A DNA stretch of 64,000 bases, taken from NCBI RefSeq assembly GCF_000426505.1, contig NZ_KE384532.1, positions 15,910 to 79,909 on the forward strand. Direction: 5' to 3'. This document shows, one piece after another, positions 44,803 through 54,994 of the stretch. A program made the position numbers and the translations under genes. A model generated the notes under the pieces. That model was not told the DNA's origin, ran no database searches, and worked only from the letters and a program-made list of their open reading frames with translations. Numbering within the stretch: the first letter of the stretch is position 1; each line of letters starts with the position of its first letter. This stretch comes from Nisaea denitrificans DSM 18348 (lineage in GTDB: Bacteria; Pseudomonadota; Alphaproteobacteria; Thalassobaculales; Thalassobaculaceae).

Positions 44803-46002
44803 ATGATTCTTAATCGCTCGTCGCTCGTTGTTCTGGGCGCAATGGTTCTCCTTCTCGGAGGCTGTTCTTTTTCATCCGACGCTTTGTGGCCGAGCCTTTC
44901 TGGCGAAGCTCCGGCCGGAGCCGCTCAAACATCCGGGCAAGTGCCTGGCCAGGTGGCGATCCAGCCGTCTGCCGGCGAAATCGCAGGCCAGCCACTCAGT
45001 GCCAGTGGGCAGCAGCAGCTTAGTTTGAATAATACGAACTTCGAAGTGCAGCCGCCCAGACCGGGAGCCGCAACAGGCACCTTCGTCGGCAACAAGGTGG
45101 TGCAGCTCCGGGATGACCTGCGGCGTTTGCAGGAATCCATTCGGAGCCATAACGGTGATTTGCAGATTGTCCGTCAGCGGACGATCGGCAATGCGCAGAC
45201 CTATCACCTGTCCGTTGCGACCATCCGCTCGCGGCTGCAGGTCGGCACCACGCCGGGCAATCCGGTGTTGGTCTCTTCCTGGAACGAATCGCAGCGTTTG
45301 CTCGAACAGGTGAATGCCGATATCGGCGACATGAACGATCTTTCTAACCGTGTTGCTGCTGACGCCGCGCTGTCGACATACCTGCTCGACGCCACGCGTG
45401 CTGCCTTCGGCCTTTCCGGCGCTGTTGACGAAGACCACCGTCAGCTGGAAGTGCTTGAGGATGACGTCAACCGCACTGTTGTGTTGGTAGACCGGTTGCT
45501 GACCGAGCTGAGCGACGATATTCGTCGCCAGAGCCGTTATGTTGCAACCGAACGGAACGATCTGAACACGTTGGCTCTCGCCATCAAGAACGGTGAATTC
45601 TTCGGCACCAGCCTCGCCTCCCGTACCTACGGGATGGGCAGTGCCGCGGCGACAGCGACTCCGACAGTTCAAAGTCGTGGCCTGAGTTCCACTACCGGGT
45701 CCCGGCGGCCGCTCGTGGTGATCCGCTTCGACCGGAGCAACGTGAACTATCAGCAGGCGCTCTACACTGCCGTCAGCCGGGCCCTGGAACGTCGCCCGGA
45801 TGCGTCCTTCGACCTCGTGGCGGTGTCCCCGTCCAGCGGCTCGTCGGCGCAGGCAGCGCTCGACACCAGCAAGGCGCGGAAGAATGCGCAGGATGTCCTT
45901 CGTGCCCTGACCGATATGGGGCTGCCGCCGAGCCGGGTGGCTCTGTCGGCGACAACCGCCAGCGACACGTCGAGCAACGAGGTTCGTCTGTTCGTCCGCT
46001 AG
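44803..46002 (+). CDS. Outer-membrane lipoprotein with coiled-coil and OmpA-like C-terminus
   Basis: The 399-aa protein has a lipoprotein signal with lipobox LLGGC (Cys at residue 21). A Gln/Pro/Ala-rich linker (25-95) and a helical region at about 98-260 with heptad-like spacing follow. The C-terminal domain (about 300-399: PLVVIRFDRSNVNYQQALY...SKARKNAQDVLRAL) resembles an OmpA/periplasmic peptidoglycan-interacting fold. It may link the outer membrane to the wall; the exact family is not recognised. GTGACAG precedes the ATG and a terminator follows. Confidence 0.75.
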   Translation: MILNRSSLVVLGAMVLLLGGCSFSSDALWPSLSGEAPAGAAQTSGQVPGQVAIQPSAGEIAGQPLSASGQQQLSLNNTNFEVQPPRPGAATGTFVGNKVVQLRDDLRRLQESIRSHNGDLQIVRQRTIGNAQTYHLSVATIRSRLQVGTTPGNPVLVSSWNESQRLLEQVNADIGDMNDLSNRVAADAALSTYLLDATRAAFGLSGAVDEDHRQLEVLEDDVNRTVVLVDRLLTELSDDIRRQSRYVATERNDLNTLALAIKNGEFFGTSLASRTYGMGSAAATATPTVQSRGLSSTTGSRRPLVVIRFDRSNVNYQQALYTAVSRALERRPDASFDLVAVSPSSGSSAQAALDTSKARKNAQDVLRALTDMGLPPSRVALSATTASDTSSNEVRLFVR

Positions 46003-46023
46003 CCGGGAACATAAGGTTTAATA

Positions 46024-46056
46024 AAAGCGCCGTCCGATCTTCGGGCGGCGCTTTTT
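46024..46056 (+). terminator. Rho-independent terminator after the lipoprotein gene
   Basis: Stem AAAGCGCCGTCCG / CGGGCGGCGCTTT (one G-T pair) around the loop ATCTT, ending in a run of five T. It begins 22 bases after the stop codon. Confidence 0.88.
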
Positions 46057-46248
46057 CTATGCGCGAAACCTGTCACGCTGGGTTCGGTGTGTCGTCCGTC
46101 AGATTAACCCGGGCCGAAGCGATATTCACGTCGGAGAACGACAGTGGGAGCGAATCGGATGCGGAGCGGTCATGGCATTCAGCGTTGCGGAATTCCGCCG
46201 CCCGGGCTATGTCGCCACATCTCTGTACGCTGTTGATGGGTGCGCGCC

Positions 46249-46755
46249 ATGCCGAGTGACGATCAGGCTTCTTTTAACAAGTCCTTCCCGGTCAGCTGGG
46301 AAGAGCTTCACCGAACCGCAAAGGCCCTGGCCTGGCGGCTGACGGAAGTCGGTCCCTTTGACGGAATCGTTGCCATCACACGCGGCGGGCTGGTCCCTGC
46401 TGCCGTTGTGGCGCGCGAGCTGAACATCCGGATTATCGACACGGTCAGCGCCGCATCCTACGGCGTCGATGGCTCCGACCAGGAGCGCGGTACCATCCGC
46501 ATGATGAAAACATGTGACATCGCGGGTGATGGCACAGGCTGGCTGATTGTCGATGATCTGGTCGATACCGGTGAGACGGCGAAGGCTGTGCGGGCATTGC
46601 TGCCGAAAGCTCATTTTGCGACGGTTTATGCCAAGCCGGCCGGCCGACCGCTGGTCGATACTTTCGTGACCGAGGTCAGCCAGGATACATGGATTCATTT
46701 CCCCTGGGATCTGGAGCCGCGCCCGGTTGAGCCGATCTCCTCGCTGCGACGTTAA
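46249..46755 (+). CDS. gpt: Xanthine(-guanine) phosphoribosyltransferase
   Basis: The 168-aa type I phosphoribosyltransferase carries the PRPP loop LIVDDLVDTGET (about residues 97-108) and ITRGGLVPAAVVAREL (about 42-57), matching Gpt. It salvages xanthine, guanine or hypoxanthine to the nucleotide. ATG 46249 is chosen; a GTG three codons upstream (46240) is equally in frame and neither has a strong SD. It is slightly longer than E. coli Gpt (152 aa). It converges on the FNR-type gene. Confidence 0.88.
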   Translation: MPSDDQASFNKSFPVSWEELHRTAKALAWRLTEVGPFDGIVAITRGGLVPAAVVARELNIRIIDTVSAASYGVDGSDQERGTIRMMKTCDIAGDGTGWLIVDDLVDTGETAKAVRALLPKAHFATVYAKPAGRPLVDTFVTEVSQDTWIHFPWDLEPRPVEPISSLRR

Positions 46756-46782
46756 AGAGCTCCGTCGCTAGAGACTGAGGCG

Positions 46783-47511
46783 CTAAAGGGCTTCGGCGAG
46801 TTCGTCGAGTTGCTCTTCATCCTCGATTCGCACCCTGGATCCGTGCTCGACGGAAATAAGCTTCTTTTTCTTGAGTTGGGTAATGGTCCGGCTGACCGTT
46901 TCTGTGGTCAGGCCGAGATAATCTGCGATGTCCGTTCGGGTCATGGGCACGGAAACCGGATTCGCGGGCAAATGGCGCTTCACCTGACGGGCTGAAAGCC
47001 CTCGGAAGAAGGAAGCAACGCGCTCCGCAGCGGTTTTCCGGCCAAGCAGGACGATCTGCTCCTGCATCAGGGTCATTTCCTCGGACGCACGGGCGAACAG
47101 CCGATGCTCAAGCGTCGGGATTTCCTTCAACAGGGCCTCGAGTTTGGGCCGTGGGAAGCGGCAGAGTGTTACGGGCGTTATCGCTTCGGCGCCGAAGCCA
47201 TAAGCGTCGCGATGGGACACGCCGAGAAAATCACCTGGAAACAGGAATCCCGTTACTGACCGGCGGCCATCGGCCAGCAACTTGTAGAGCCGGACAGTGC
47301 CTGTTGTCAGCGTGTAGACATAGTCCGCAGCTTCACCTTCATCGACAATCGGATCGCCGGCCGCCAACTCAACGGAAGACAGGATGCCGGTAAGCCGTTG
47401 CACTTCTTCCGCCCGGAGTGCACCGCAGATTGCGAGATCGCGGATATCGCAATCATCGCACGGCGAGCCGGTTGCCGGGGTTGCGCTATTTTCTCCCGAG
47501 ATGCTTTGCAT
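46783..47511 (-). CDS. FNR-type oxygen-sensing transcription regulator
   Basis: The 242-aa Crp/Fnr protein has four cysteines placed as in FNR: C18, C21 and C29 (CDDCDIRDLAIC) plus C117 (TLCRF), so it probably binds an oxygen-labile 4Fe-4S cluster. The cyclic-nucleotide-like beta roll covers about residues 40-140. The HTH at about 190-215 contains ETVSR, the residues that read TTGAT-N4-ATCAA. It may govern microaerobic or anaerobic respiration, including the formate dehydrogenase; I found no convincing FNR box at the FDH promoter. Confidence 0.92.
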   Translation of the reverse strand: MQSISGENSATPATGSPCDDCDIRDLAICGALRAEEVQRLTGILSSVELAAGDPIVDEGEAADYVYTLTTGTVRLYKLLADGRRSVTGFLFPGDFLGVSHRDAYGFGAEAITPVTLCRFPRPKLEALLKEIPTLEHRLFARASEEMTLMQEQIVLLGRKTAAERVASFFRGLSARQVKRHLPANPVSVPMTRTDIADYLGLTTETVSRTITQLKKKKLISVEHGSRVRIEDEEQLDELAEAL

Positions 47512-47621
47512 CCGATGCTCCGGTCTGTGCCAGTCGAGGGATCCATGATCGATCCGGTGGCTATGACTGACCCAACACTAACGTTTTAGTGCCCCGGGTG
47601 GAAGATGCTCGACGTGCGTTA

Positions 47622-49028
47622 TTATGCTGCGCGGGTATTTCCGCGCGATTGCCCCGAAGTCGGGCATGGTAACTCGCAGCGGAAACCGCTGCCTGTTGTT
47701 CCGGTGTGAGCGAGAAAAAGCGCGCCGCCATGGGCGCGTGCGATGTCACGGGCAATGGCCAGGCCGAGCCCGGAGCCACCGCCATTGCCGGATAACTGGA
47801 AAGGCAGAAACAGTTTTTCGCGGATAGGCTCCGGTATGCCGGGGCCGTCATCCTCGAACAGAAGCGTCAGCGTTCCGCCATCATGTTCGAAGCCGATATG
47901 GAAACGGGACGCTCCGGCACGAGCCGCGTTCGAGGCCAGGTTGGCGAAAATTCGGTAAATCTGGTCGGGGTCGACCGATATGAAGACGTTAGGGGACTCG
48001 TCGGTCTCGATGGCCAGCCGGCCGTCTCCGATCGAGGTCCTCAATTCCGGGATGATATCGTCGAGCAAGGCCTTCAGCGTGAGGCGTTCGGTCATCAGGG
48101 GGACCGATTCCTGCGTGAAGTTCAGGGTGTCAGAGCAGAGTTTGACAGCCCGATCGATTGTTCTGAGGAAGGGTGGCACCGCTTTGCGGACGAACGGGTC
48201 GGAGCTTTCGGCGAAGCGGTCGGAAACCAGCGTGGCGGTGGCCAGCATATTACGCAGATCGTGGTTGATCTTGTTCACCGCCGTGCCGAGCGTCGCAAGC
48301 CGCATGTTTTGCCGGAGCGCCTGGCGAACGCCCTGTTTCATCTCCGCGAGTTCGCGGACAGCGATGCCGATTTCGTCCCGTCGGTCGGAGGCAGGCAGGT
48401 CGGATGTCGGATCTTCCGGACGTTGGCGGAAGGCGATCATGCTGCTGGTGATGCGTTGCATGGGAAGCACCATCAGCCAGCGCAGGGAAAGGAAGACAAG
48501 GGCTGCGGTGAAGAGCGAGATCACCACCGAGAGCGTGAGGATCCGCCATGAGAAATCCAGCATCTCCATATGCATTGGCCGCTCGTCGATCAGCATAGTG
48601 ACAAAGATCTCGGGGTCTCGCGGAGACTGGCCGTGCAGCCGGACGATCCGGTTGCGGGTCTGTGCCAGGGTCTCGAACGCATCCAGGATCAGGGTAAGAA
48701 CGCCGGTGCTCCTGAGATCGACGGCGATATCGGGTTCCGGCACCACGGCCCGCCGGAGCATTGGCATGAAATTGGATTCGTCGTTCGCCACGACGCTGTA
48801 GGCGTCCACATGGTCCAGCAACTGGCGCGCCAGCATCTCTGTAACCATACCGTCCGGCGCCGCCTTTACGGACAGGGCGGCGAGATGGCCCTCCGCCAGT
48901 TTCTCCTGCAGATAGCTCAGCCGATACCGCGAAATCGACGGGGTGTAGATCAGCACCTCCGCCACCATGATGAAAAACACCGTCAGCAGCAGGAGCCGGA
49001 AAGAGAGACTGTTAGCAAAGCCCAGCAT
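47622..49028 (-). CDS. Orphan membrane sensor histidine kinase
   Basis: The 468-aa protein has two membrane helices (about 8-30 and 160-182) flanking a periplasmic sensor of about 130 residues, then a HAMP region. The phospho-acceptor His lies in KINHDLRNMLA (about residue 256), followed by an ATPase domain with N box (NLASNAARAG), G1 (DDGPGI) and G2 (GSGLGLAIARDIA). The HDLRN form is a less common H box. The ATG at 49028 is used; a GTG two codons upstream is possible. No response regulator is adjacent. Confidence 0.9.
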   Translation of the reverse strand: MLGFANSLSFRLLLLTVFFIMVAEVLIYTPSISRYRLSYLQEKLAEGHLAALSVKAAPDGMVTEMLARQLLDHVDAYSVVANDESNFMPMLRRAVVPEPDIAVDLRSTGVLTLILDAFETLAQTRNRIVRLHGQSPRDPEIFVTMLIDERPMHMEMLDFSWRILTLSVVISLFTAALVFLSLRWLMVLPMQRITSSMIAFRQRPEDPTSDLPASDRRDEIGIAVRELAEMKQGVRQALRQNMRLATLGTAVNKINHDLRNMLATATLVSDRFAESSDPFVRKAVPPFLRTIDRAVKLCSDTLNFTQESVPLMTERLTLKALLDDIIPELRTSIGDGRLAIETDESPNVFISVDPDQIYRIFANLASNAARAGASRFHIGFEHDGGTLTLLFEDDGPGIPEPIREKLFLPFQLSGNGGGSGLGLAIARDIARAHGGALFLAHTGTTGSGFRCELPCPTSGQSRGNTRAA

Positions 49029-49064
49029 ATACACATGTCCGTCGACGTAACCTGCGGGGCAAGC

Positions 49065-50522
49065 TTACCCGAAGGCGGCGAGGAAGCGGACGATTTTGCG
49101 CATGCGCGGGCTGAACAGTGTTTCCGTGAAGAAAGATCCGGCGGCCCGCTTGCCAATTTCCCCCAGGGTCGGGTAGGCGACGATCGATGAAGCGACCGCA
49201 CCGATCTTGATCTTCTGCGAGATCACCATGGCCCAAGTCTGGATCAGGTCCCCGGCGTTCTTGCCGACGATGGTCGCGCCCAGCACCCTGCCGTTTTTCA
49301 GGGTCATCACCTTGATGAAGCCGTCTGTCGCGCGCTCGGCCCTGGCCCGGTCATTCTCCTGGTAGGGCCATTTCAGCACCCGCAGCTTCTCGCCGTGCTG
49401 CGCGCGGGCCTCCCGCTCCAGCAAGCCGACATGGGCAAGCTCGGGGTCGGTATAGGTGACGCGGGGCACAGCACTGTGGTCGGCTTTCGCAGGTATGCGG
49501 AAGAGGGCGCTGCGGATCACGATGCTGGCGTGATACCCGGCGACATGGGTGAATTGCAGGCCGCCCGCGACATCGCCGATCGCGTAGACCCTCCGGTTGC
49601 TGGTCTTTAGGCCAGCATCGACCTCGATTCCGGCCCTGCCGTACTTGACCCCGGCGGCCTCCAGGCCGAGTCCTTGGATGTTCGGGCTGCGACCGGCGGC
49701 TATGAGGAGGTGGCTGCCCTCGATCTGCTGCTGTGCGCCGTCCTGCTCGACGGAAATCCGGACGGATCCCCCGGCGCCGGCAGTCTGTTTCACCATGGCG
49801 CCCTCGAGAAGGGTGACGCCGATCTCCTTCAGGTGGGTGCGCAGGACCTCCGCGGCTTCTTCGTCTTCATTGCCGAGCAGGCGGGCGGCTTCAATCAGTG
49901 TCACGTCCGCGCCGAGATTGCGGTGCGCTTCGGCGAGCTCGCAGCCGATCGGGCCACCGCCAACGATGAGCAGGTGATCCGGACGTTCGGTCAGGTCGAA
50001 AACGGTCTCGTTGGTCAGATAAGGAGTGCTGTCGAGACCGGTTATCGGCGGGATCATGGCTCTGGACCCGGTCGCGATCACGAAACGCCGGGCACGGACC
50101 CGGACGCCCCCGCCGGTCACCGTGCGGGCATCCGCGAATGACGCCTGCGCCTGGACAACCCGGACGCCCAGTTCTTCGAAGCGCTCGACGGAATCATGCG
50201 GCTCGATCCCGGCGATCACGTCTCGGACATGGTCGTGGACCTGCCGAAAATCGATTTCCGCCTCCGGTAACGTTACGCCGAACTTTGCTGCCCCGCGTGC
50301 CGCCGCTGCGGCGTGACCGGCTGCAAGCATGGCCTTGGAGGGAACGCATCCATAGTTCAGGCAATCCCCGCCCATCAGGCCCCTTTCGAACAGGACGACC
50401 GAGGCGCCCATCTGCACGGCACCGGCGGCGACGGACAATCCGCCCGAGCCTCCGCCGATCACGCAGATATCCGCCGATATTTCCTGTTCGGCATTCAGGG
50501 AGTCGGGGGCGTTCGTCTTCAT
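49065..50522 (-). CDS. FAD/NAD(P) disulfide oxidoreductase, dihydrolipoamide dehydrogenase/MerA-like
   Basis: The 485-aa flavoprotein has an FAD-binding VIGGGSGGLSVAAGA (about residue 21), redox-active C54/C59 (GGDCLNYGCVPSKA), an NAD motif IVGGGPIGCELAEA and AIGDVAGGLQFTHVA. At the C-terminus the HPT-E dyad of true dihydrolipoamide dehydrogenases reads AYPTLGE, with Tyr where His is expected. This suggests an alternative substrate, as in the mercuric-reductase-like uncharacterised subgroup. There is no N-terminal heavy-metal domain. ATG 50522 with GAGGAG further upstream; the open frame continues to 50708. Confidence 0.85.
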   Translation of the reverse strand: MKTNAPDSLNAEQEISADICVIGGGSGGLSVAAGAVQMGASVVLFERGLMGGDCLNYGCVPSKAMLAAGHAAAAARGAAKFGVTLPEAEIDFRQVHDHVRDVIAGIEPHDSVERFEELGVRVVQAQASFADARTVTGGGVRVRARRFVIATGSRAMIPPITGLDSTPYLTNETVFDLTERPDHLLIVGGGPIGCELAEAHRNLGADVTLIEAARLLGNEDEEAAEVLRTHLKEIGVTLLEGAMVKQTAGAGGSVRISVEQDGAQQQIEGSHLLIAAGRSPNIQGLGLEAAGVKYGRAGIEVDAGLKTSNRRVYAIGDVAGGLQFTHVAGYHASIVIRSALFRIPAKADHSAVPRVTYTDPELAHVGLLEREARAQHGEKLRVLKWPYQENDRARAERATDGFIKVMTLKNGRVLGATIVGKNAGDLIQTWAMVISQKIKIGAVASSIVAYPTLGEIGKRAAGSFFTETLFSPRMRKIVRFLAAFG

Positions 50523-50713
50523 CGCTCTCTGGATACTCCTCGGTGTATCGTCGCGGACCCACAGCTCGGGCTGTGGCAGTTCATCCGCTGAAACCCATTC
50601 AGGGCATCTATGTCGCGCACTGGTCGAGGCACAACCAGTCACCTTGGCGTGAGGAAATGCCGGGCTGAGCTGATCGGTCGCTGCTTTTGTGTGACATAGA
50701 GTGCGCACCTGCG

Positions 50714-50742
50714 TTGACTCGGGCAGGGCAAAACTATATACA
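50714..50742 (+). promoter_or_regulatory. Putative promoter of the rpmH operon
   Basis: TTGACT (50714-50719), a 17-base spacer and TATACA (50737-50742), about 48 bases ahead of the rpmH start. It is the best sigma70-type match in this intergenic region. Confidence 0.55.
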
Positions 50743-50790
50743 GCCCGGCACTCGCGAGATTGCTATATTTTACGTCGACGGAGACTTCCC

Positions 50791-50925
50791 GTGAAACGCA
50801 CCTATCAGCCCAGCGTACTCGTACGCAAGCGCCGTCATGGCTTTCGGTCCCGCATGGCGACCGTTGGCGGCCGTCATGTTATTCGCAACCGGCGCTCCAA
50901 AGGCCGCAAGCGTCTGTCCGCCTAA
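50791..50925 (+). CDS. rpmH: 50S ribosomal protein L34
   Basis: The 44-aa basic protein reads [20 protein letters not shown] and ends [11 protein letters not shown], the canonical L34 sequence. The GTG start follows GGAGACTTCCC. It opens the rpmH-rnpA-yidD-yidC-engB-argB block, a conserved arrangement. Confidence 0.97.
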   Translation: MKRTYQPSVLVRKRRHGFRSRMATVGGRHVIRNRRSKGRKRLSA

Positions 50926-50982
50926 ATGCTGCTGCCCGGCCGGATTGGCCGGGTCGCTTGCATTTCAGAAAGCTCTTTTGCC

Positions 50983-51360
50983 ATGCGCAATCCGTCCTCA
51001 GGAACGTTGGAGCGCCTGCAAAAGCGCAGCCAGTTCCTCACGATTGCCCGGACAGGCCGCAAGGCCGTTACGCAAGGGATTGTCCTGCAAGCCCGCCCGC
51101 TTGAGCCCGGCCATGAGACCGAGATCAAGGTTGGCTATACTGCCAGCCGTAAAGTTGGCGGGTCGGTTCAGCGGAACCGGGCAAGACGAAGGCTGAGAGC
51201 CGTGGTTCATGATGTAATGAACGCGATGGCGAAACCGGGGCATGAATTTGTCCTGATTGCCCGAGCGAATACCCTGACCCGCTCCTATAACGGCCTGCTC
51301 GCCGATCTTAAGCGCGCGCTCGGCAAGGTGGATGCCCTCAAGCAGGAGGTTCGGACGTGA
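50983..51360 (+). CDS. rnpA: Ribonuclease P protein component
   Basis: The 125-aa basic protein has the RNR motif [12 protein letters not shown] (about residues 66-77) and the [14 protein letters not shown] stretch; it binds RNase P RNA for tRNA 5' maturation. ATG 50983 gives the family-typical start (ERLQKRSQF). The frame is open 19 codons further, back to just after rpmH. It overlaps yidD by 4 bases (GTGA). Confidence 0.94.
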   Translation: MRNPSSGTLERLQKRSQFLTIARTGRKAVTQGIVLQARPLEPGHETEIKVGYTASRKVGGSVQRNRARRRLRAVVHDVMNAMAKPGHEFVLIARANTLTRSYNGLLADLKRALGKVDALKQEVRT

Positions 51361-51641
51361 CTTCCGTCACCGGCTCCCCGCTTGCATGGTTGCTCCGCGG
51401 GCTGATCTTCTTCTATCGCTACATGATTTCCCCGTTTCTCGGGACTAATTGCCGTTTCCAGCCGAGTTGTTCTCGCTATGGTCTCGACGCAATCGAAAGC
51501 CACGGTGCCGTTCGCGGCGGCTGGCTTACCGTAAAACGGATTCTGCGCTGTCATCCCTGGGGCGGCTGTGGCTATGATCCCGTCCCCGAGCGGGATGGGG
51601 CCGCTTGCCAACTGCATCACAATTGTCGGGCCGAACAATGA
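51357..51641 (+). CDS. yidD: Membrane protein insertion efficiency factor YidD
   Basis: The 94-aa protein has an amphipathic N-terminus and the family core [20 protein letters not shown] followed by [13 protein letters not shown] and [13 protein letters not shown], with the conserved cysteines. It assists YidC-dependent membrane insertion. It overlaps rnpA upstream and yidC downstream by 4 bases each. Confidence 0.94.
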   Translation: MTSVTGSPLAWLLRGLIFFYRYMISPFLGTNCRFQPSCSRYGLDAIESHGAVRGGWLTVKRILRCHPWGGCGYDPVPERDGAACQLHHNCRAEQ

Positions 51642-53392
51642 ACGAGCAAAAAAACCTGATTTTCGCCGTCGTACTGTCAGTGGCGATCCTAGTCGGGTTT
51701 CAGTTTTTCTATGAAGTTCCGAAGGTCGAGCAAGAGCAGGCCCGTCAGGCCGAACTCACGGCTTCCGGAGCATCCGACTCTTCCGCAGCGCCCTCGGCGT
51801 CGAACGTTCCGTCCGGTGCGCCGGTCGGTGGCGCCACTCTGCCGGGCAGCGGCAAGATGTCGGCCGCGGATGCGGTTAAGGCACGGCGCGCAATCGCGGC
51901 AGACCCGAAACGGATCAAGATCGAAGCGCCAGGCATGCGCGGCACGATCTCGACCGTGGGGGCCCGGATCGACGATACGATTCTGACCCACTATCGCGAG
52001 AGCCTGGACAAGAACAGCGACGATATTCATCTGCTGAAACCTGTCGGTGTTCCGAAATCCTACTACGCCGAGTTTGGCTGGGTTCCGGAGGCAGAGGGTA
52101 CCCTGGTGCCGAATGCGAAGACCGTTTGGGCTACCGACAGCGACACGCTGAGCCCGGGCCAGCCGGTTACCCTGATCTGGGATAATGGCGCGGGCCTGGT
52201 CTTCGAGCGTACCTACGCCATCGACAACCAGTTCATGTTCTCCGTGACGCAGAAGGTGCGGAACAGCGGCAATGCGCCGGTGACGCTCTTCCCGTATGGA
52301 CTGCTTTCCCGTGGCGGCACGCCGCAGACGGCCGGATTCTATATCCTTCACGAAGGCCCGCTCGGCGTCTTTGACGAGACCCTGAAGGAAGTCGATTACG
52401 ACGATTTGCAGGAGGACGGGGACGTCGAGGTTGCGGCGACCGGCGGCTGGATCGGTATCACCGACAAATATTGGCTGGCCGCTCTGGTGCCGGCCCAGGA
52501 TGAAGCCGTCAAATACCGCTTCATGCACATGATCCGGCAGCAGGATGACCGCTACCAGACGGATTACCTCGGTTCCGCCAGGGCGATCCCGGCGGGCGGT
52601 GTGGTTGAATCCGAAGTGCACCTCTTTGCCGGTGCCAAAGAGGTCAAGCTGCTGGACAAGTACGAAGCCGAATACGGCATCGCAAACTTCGATCTGGCTG
52701 TGGACTTCGGCTGGTTCTACTTCCTGACCAAGCCGTTCTTCTATGCGCTGTCATGGCTGCATGGGGTGGTCGGTAACTTCGGCATCGCCATCCTGATCTT
52801 CACGGTCGCGGTCAAGGCAGTGTTCTTCCCGCTGGCCAACAAGTCCTACAAGTCGATGGCGAAGATGCGCGAGCTGACGCCGAAGATGCAGGCCCTGCGT
52901 GAGCAATATGGCGACGACAAGCAGCGCCTGAACCAGGAAATGATGGGGCTCTACAAGAAGGAGAAGGTCAATCCGGCCTCCGGCTGTCTGCCGATCCTCG
53001 TGCAGATTCCGGTCTTCTTCGCGCTCTACAAGGTGCTGTTCGTTTCCATCGAAATGCGCCACGCGCCGTTCTATGGCTGGATCCATGATCTGTCCGCGCC
53101 GGATCCGACCACGCTCTTCAATTTCTTCGGTCTGATCCCGTGGACGCCGCCGGAGTTCATCCCGATGATCGGTGTCTGGCCGATCCTGATGGGGCTGACC
53201 ATGTTCCTGCAGCAGAGGTTGAACCCGCAGCCGGCCGATCCGATCCAGGCTAAGGTGTTCATGTTCCTGCCGATCTTCTTCACCTTCCTGCTGGCGAATT
53301 TCCCGGCTGGTCTGGTGATCTACTGGGCCTGGAACAACCTGCTTTCGATTGCCCAGCAGCGGCTCATCATGTGGCGCATGGGCGTCAAGTAG
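51638..53392 (+). CDS. yidC: Membrane protein insertase YidC
   Basis: The 584-aa inner-membrane protein has an N-terminal helix, a large periplasmic beta domain (about 60-355) and the C-terminal insertase core of five helices. Among them are [20 protein letters not shown] and the Arg-lined groove helix. It inserts and folds membrane proteins alone or with Sec. ATG 51638 overlaps yidD by 4 bases. Confidence 0.96.
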   Translation: MNEQKNLIFAVVLSVAILVGFQFFYEVPKVEQEQARQAELTASGASDSSAAPSASNVPSGAPVGGATLPGSGKMSAADAVKARRAIAADPKRIKIEAPGMRGTISTVGARIDDTILTHYRESLDKNSDDIHLLKPVGVPKSYYAEFGWVPEAEGTLVPNAKTVWATDSDTLSPGQPVTLIWDNGAGLVFERTYAIDNQFMFSVTQKVRNSGNAPVTLFPYGLLSRGGTPQTAGFYILHEGPLGVFDETLKEVDYDDLQEDGDVEVAATGGWIGITDKYWLAALVPAQDEAVKYRFMHMIRQQDDRYQTDYLGSARAIPAGGVVESEVHLFAGAKEVKLLDKYEAEYGIANFDLAVDFGWFYFLTKPFFYALSWLHGVVGNFGIAILIFTVAVKAVFFPLANKSYKSMAKMRELTPKMQALREQYGDDKQRLNQEMMGLYKKEKVNPASGCLPILVQIPVFFALYKVLFVSIEMRHAPFYGWIHDLSAPDPTTLFNFFGLIPWTPPEFIPMIGVWPILMGLTMFLQQRLNPQPADPIQAKVFMFLPIFFTFLLANFPAGLVIYWAWNNLLSIAQQRLIMWRMGVK

Positions 53393-53399
53393 GAGTGTG

Positions 53400-54035
53400 A
53401 TGACCGAAGAGCTGAGCCCCGAAGAACTGGAAGTTGGCCGTCACCTGTTTGCCCAGGAATGCGGTTTTGTGTGGGGCGCGGCACGGCTTGACCAGTTGCC
53501 GGAAGCCACCATGCCGGAAATCGCCTTTGCCGGACGTTCCAATGTCGGCAAGTCGAGCCTGGTGAACGCATTGACCGGCCGCAAGACGCTGGCACGCACA
53601 TCGAACACGCCGGGGCGGACCCAGCAGCTCAACTTCTTCAATCTGGGTAACCGGTTGATGATCGTAGATCTGCCGGGCTACGGCTATGCGAAGGTTTCCA
53701 AGACCACGGTCGAGGCCTGGAACCGTACTCTGCGTCAGTTTCTGAAGGGCCGTACGGTGCTGCAGCGTGTGCTGTTGCTGGTGGATTCCCGCCACGGTCT
53801 CAAGGACACGGACCGCGAGATGATGGACATGCTGGATCAGGCGGCGGTCTCCTATCAGGTCGTTCTGACCAAGGTCGACAAGCCTAAAAAACCTGAGCTG
53901 GATGCGATCGTGGCGGAGACGGAGGCGGAGCTTCGAAAGCACGTCGCCGCGCATCCAGTGATCGTCTGCACCAGTGCCGATAAGGGAACGGGCATACCTG
54001 AGCTGAGAGCGGGGCTCGCCGCGCTGGCGGACTGA
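53400..54035 (+). CDS. engB: Ribosome biogenesis GTPase EngB/YihA
   Basis: The 211-aa GTPase has the P-loop GRSNVGKSSLVNAL (about residue 45), switch II DLPGYGYAK, and the base-recognition TKVDK (about 160). It acts in 50S assembly. GGAG lies 6 bases before the ATG, 8 bases after yidC. Confidence 0.95.
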   Translation: MTEELSPEELEVGRHLFAQECGFVWGAARLDQLPEATMPEIAFAGRSNVGKSSLVNALTGRKTLARTSNTPGRTQQLNFFNLGNRLMIVDLPGYGYAKVSKTTVEAWNRTLRQFLKGRTVLQRVLLLVDSRHGLKDTDREMMDMLDQAAVSYQVVLTKVDKPKKPELDAIVAETEAELRKHVAAHPVIVCTSADKGTGIPELRAGLAALAD

Positions 54036-54073
54036 CCAGCGTTGGGGACTGATAAGCGTTGGGGGAGAGAGAC

Positions 54074-54982
54074 ATGAGCGAATCGTCTTTGAACGAACTG
54101 CGGCAGGAATGGCTTTCCAAGGCTGGGATTCTGACCGAGGCTTTGCCCTTCATGCGCCGATACAGTGGCAAGACGGTCACTGTGAAATTCGGTGGCCATG
54201 CCATGGGCGACGACGAGCTCTTCAAATCCTTCGCCGCCGACATGGTGCTGATGAAACAGGTCGGCATGAACCCGCTGGTGGTGCATGGCGGCGGTCCGCA
54301 GATCGGCAAAATGCTGGAACGCCTGGCCATCAAGAGCGAATTCATCGACGGCCTCAGGGTGACTGACCGGACCACGGTCGACATTGTCGAAATGGTGCTG
54401 TCCGGCTCCATCAACAAAAGCATCGTCGCCGCCATCAATGCCGCCGGTGGCCGGGCCATCGGCATTTCCGGCAAGGACGGCAACCTGATCACCGCGCGCA
54501 AGCTGCAGCGGACCAAAATAGATCCGGACAGCAATATCGAGAAGGTGCTTGATCTCGGTTTCGTCGGCGAGCCGGCAAGCGTGGATGTCAGCATTTTGAA
54601 GACATTCTCCGACGGCGGGTTGATCCCGGTGATCGCGCCAATCGGCTTCGGCGAGGACGGCGAGACCTACAACATCAATGCGGATACCTCGGCCGGTGCG
54701 ATTGCTTCGGCGTCGGATGCTGCCCGGTTCCTGCTGTTGACCGACGTGGCCGGGGTGCTGGACAAGAACGGCCAATTGATCCCGGAACTCAGCGTCGGCG
54801 ACGCGCGGGACCTGATCGAGGACGGGACTATCTCCGGCGGTATGATCCCGAAGATCGAAACCTGCATCGACGCGGTCGAGAATGGCGCCCGCGCGGCTGT
54901 CATTTTCGACGGACGTGTGCCTCATGCCTGCCTGGTCGAGCTGTTCACGCCACATGGCGTCGGAACTATTATCCGCGGCTGA
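54074..54982 (+). CDS. argB: Acetylglutamate kinase
   Basis: The 302-aa enzyme phosphorylates N-acetylglutamate, the second step of arginine synthesis. Segments KFGGHAMGD (about residue 37), [13 protein letters not shown] (about 75) and [11 protein letters not shown] (about 222) are typical. The N-terminal helix (about 1-25) is of the kind seen in hexameric, arginine-inhibited enzymes, so feedback control is likely. GGGAGAGAGAC precedes the ATG. Confidence 0.96.
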   Translation: MSESSLNELRQEWLSKAGILTEALPFMRRYSGKTVTVKFGGHAMGDDELFKSFAADMVLMKQVGMNPLVVHGGGPQIGKMLERLAIKSEFIDGLRVTDRTTVDIVEMVLSGSINKSIVAAINAAGGRAIGISGKDGNLITARKLQRTKIDPDSNIEKVLDLGFVGEPASVDVSILKTFSDGGLIPVIAPIGFGEDGETYNINADTSAGAIASASDAARFLLLTDVAGVLDKNGQLIPELSVGDARDLIEDGTISGGMIPKIETCIDAVENGARAAVIFDGRVPHACLVELFTPHGVGTIIRG

Positions 54983-54994
54983 TCCGGTTGACGT

